A stretch of 32,544 bases of DNA from positions 1,656-34,199 of the IMG/VR virus record IMGVR_UViG_3300000101_005561; one strand, written 5' to 3'. The stretch is from a virus. Of this stretch, positions 31,644 through 32,544 are shown in pieces. A model generated the notes under the pieces. The model saw nothing but the letters and a program-made list of their open reading frames with translations. It was not told where the DNA came from and searched no databases. The position numbers and the translations under genes are program-made. Position 1 is the stretch's first letter, and each line of letters opens with the position of its first letter.

Positions 31644-32544
31644 ATGATTTGACTACCCTCTCTACTTAGTTTGAAAGGTACCCAAACTTTAATACAATTG
31701 AGAGCTTGTTTAAATTTTTCTTGTTTTTCTGGTGGTACAACAAACATAAAGAAACCACCACCCCCAGCACCCATTAATTTTCCACCTAATGAGCCATTTT
31801 TATCTGATAACTCAAATATATCATCTAGCTTTTTATTTGTCAAATCACTTGTCAAATGTTTTTTAAATTTCCAAATAGCTTTTAACATACTAGATACTTT
31901 TTCTATATCACTTTCTTCTTCTATATAACGAATGCCCATATTTGCAACATCCATTATTTCATTTAAATAATTTTTATTTTTACCAATTTGTTCTACTTGT
32001 TTTCTTGATTGTACTTCAGCAATTCTATTTTTACCTGAAAAACCTAAAAGTATATGGTCTTCCATTTCTTTAATATATTCTTCAGATATATTTACAGGTT
32101 CTACTTCCCATTCAGGCCCAAGACCAGCAGTAATTTTATTTATACCACCATATGCAGCTGTAATTTGATCTTGTATGCCAACACTTTCTTTATTCAAGTG
32201 TTGTTCTACATGAATAGCTTGTAAGGCTAAATCTTTAGAACTAAGTTTTATACCTTTTTTATGATATAAAGCATTTAAAAGGCCAACTGTAAAAGATGAA
32301 CTAGAACCAACACCAGACATTGCTGGCATTTCACCATCATGTGTTATAGTTAAACTATCATCTACTTCTAAAAGCTTTAAACAGTTTCTTACAGATGGAT
32401 GATCAATATCATCAATCTCACTTATCATTTCTATTCTTGAATATGATACCCTATACTTGTAACCAAAATATGGTGGTAAATCTTTAACACTTAGATAACA
32501 ATGGTGATCTATTGCAGCTGAGATAATTCTCGACTTATTGAAAG
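31640..32544 (-). CDS. GHMP-family sugar kinase, heptose-7-phosphate kinase-like, partial (N-terminus beyond window)
   Basis: The gene runs off the window. The open frame continues beyond the internal Met at 32428 to the edge (301 codons visible), including SAAIDHHCYLSV and YRVSYSRIE typical of HddA. The ATP-binding motif is MSGVGSSSSFTVGLLNAL, followed by SVGIQDQITAAYGGI and the C-terminal KLMGAGGGGFFMF loop. The family phosphorylates D-glycero-D-manno-heptose-7-phosphate or related sugars on the way to nucleotide-activated heptose for surface glycans. Related GHMP kinases (fucokinase, galactokinase-like) are not excluded. ATGA overlap with the downstream oxygenase. Confidence 0.82.
   Translation of the reverse strand, partial: FNKSRIISAAIDHHCYLSVKDLPPYFGYKYRVSYSRIEMISEIDDIDHPSVRNCLKLLEVDDSLTITHDGEMPAMSGVGSSSSFTVGLLNALYHKKGIKLSSKDLALQAIHVEQHLNKESVGIQDQITAAYGGINKITAGLGPEWEVEPVNISEEYIKEMEDHILLGFSGKNRIAEVQSRKQVEQIGKNKNYLNEIMDVANMGIRYIEEESDIEKVSSMLKAIWKFKKHLTSDLTNKKLDDIFELSDKNGSLGGKLMGAGGGGFFMFVVPPEKQEKFKQALNCIKVWVPFKLSREGSQII

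Noticed and set aside
1-32544. CRISPR arrays, insertion sequences, integrase or attachment sites
   Set aside because: No regularly spaced repeats, transposase or integrase motifs, or tRNA-3'-end duplications were seen; the content is that of a lytic T4-like phage.

Overview
This window is part of a T4-like (tailed, contractile-type) marine bacteriophage genome. Every supportable protein gene is on the minus strand, so transcription runs from high to low coordinates. The base composition is strongly AT-rich, and genes are packed with ATGA or TAATG start/stop overlaps. The T4 core appears in the canonical T4 order: gp55 late sigma factor, gp47 and gp46 recombination nuclease, gp45 sliding clamp, gp44 and gp62 clamp loader, RegA, gp43 DNA polymerase, UvsX recombinase and gp41 helicase. 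Low GC plus cyanophage-like accessory genes (CobS-like ATPase, Hsp20, peptide deformylase, 2OG-Fe(II) oxygenases) point to a marine host with a small AT-rich genome, such as a SAR11-type alphaproteobacterium. The host is inference only; no photosystem genes are seen.

Layout in order of transcription: (1) 32544-30436: a partial heptose-kinase-like GHMP kinase, a 2OG oxygenase and gp55. (2) 30417-26955: gp47, a second 2OG oxygenase and gp46. (3) 26955-24403: a small protein, peptide deformylase, a small protein, a DruA/DUF4338-like protein, then a non-coding stretch with a compact tRNA-Gly-like RNA and a strong promoter. (4) 24402-20436: a CobT-like protein with HExxH and VWA domains, a CobS/MoxR-like AAA+ ATPase and an HTH protein ending in a terminator. 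(5) 20355-15925: glycosyltransferase, DUF3310-like protein, gp45, a small FlbD-like protein, gp44, a third 2OG oxygenase, gp62 and RegA. (6) 15861-12941: Hsp20 and a terminator, then accessory genes (52-aa protein, DUF4422-like protein, M15 endolysin and two unknowns). (7) 12851-5089: a sigma70-type promoter, an 82-aa protein, gp43, a fourth 2OG oxygenase, a membrane protein, UvsX, gp41 and a second DruA-like paralog. (8) 5070-1: a nuclease-like/ligase-like pair of unknown proteins, two phage hypotheticals, a glycosyltransferase and a partial alternative oxidase (AOX).

The core genes make a complete replisome (polymerase, clamp, loader, helicase) plus recombination-dependent replication (UvsX, gp46/47) and late-gene switching (gp55). 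Metabolic and unknown genes sit at the junctions between core genes. The most unusual items are the AOX gene, the D-arm-minimised tRNA-Gly-like element, a family of near-identical TTGACA-N17-TAGRATGGTA promoters, the DruA-like paralog pair, and the candidate ligase/nuclease gene pair. No stretch longer than about 185 bases lacks a gene.
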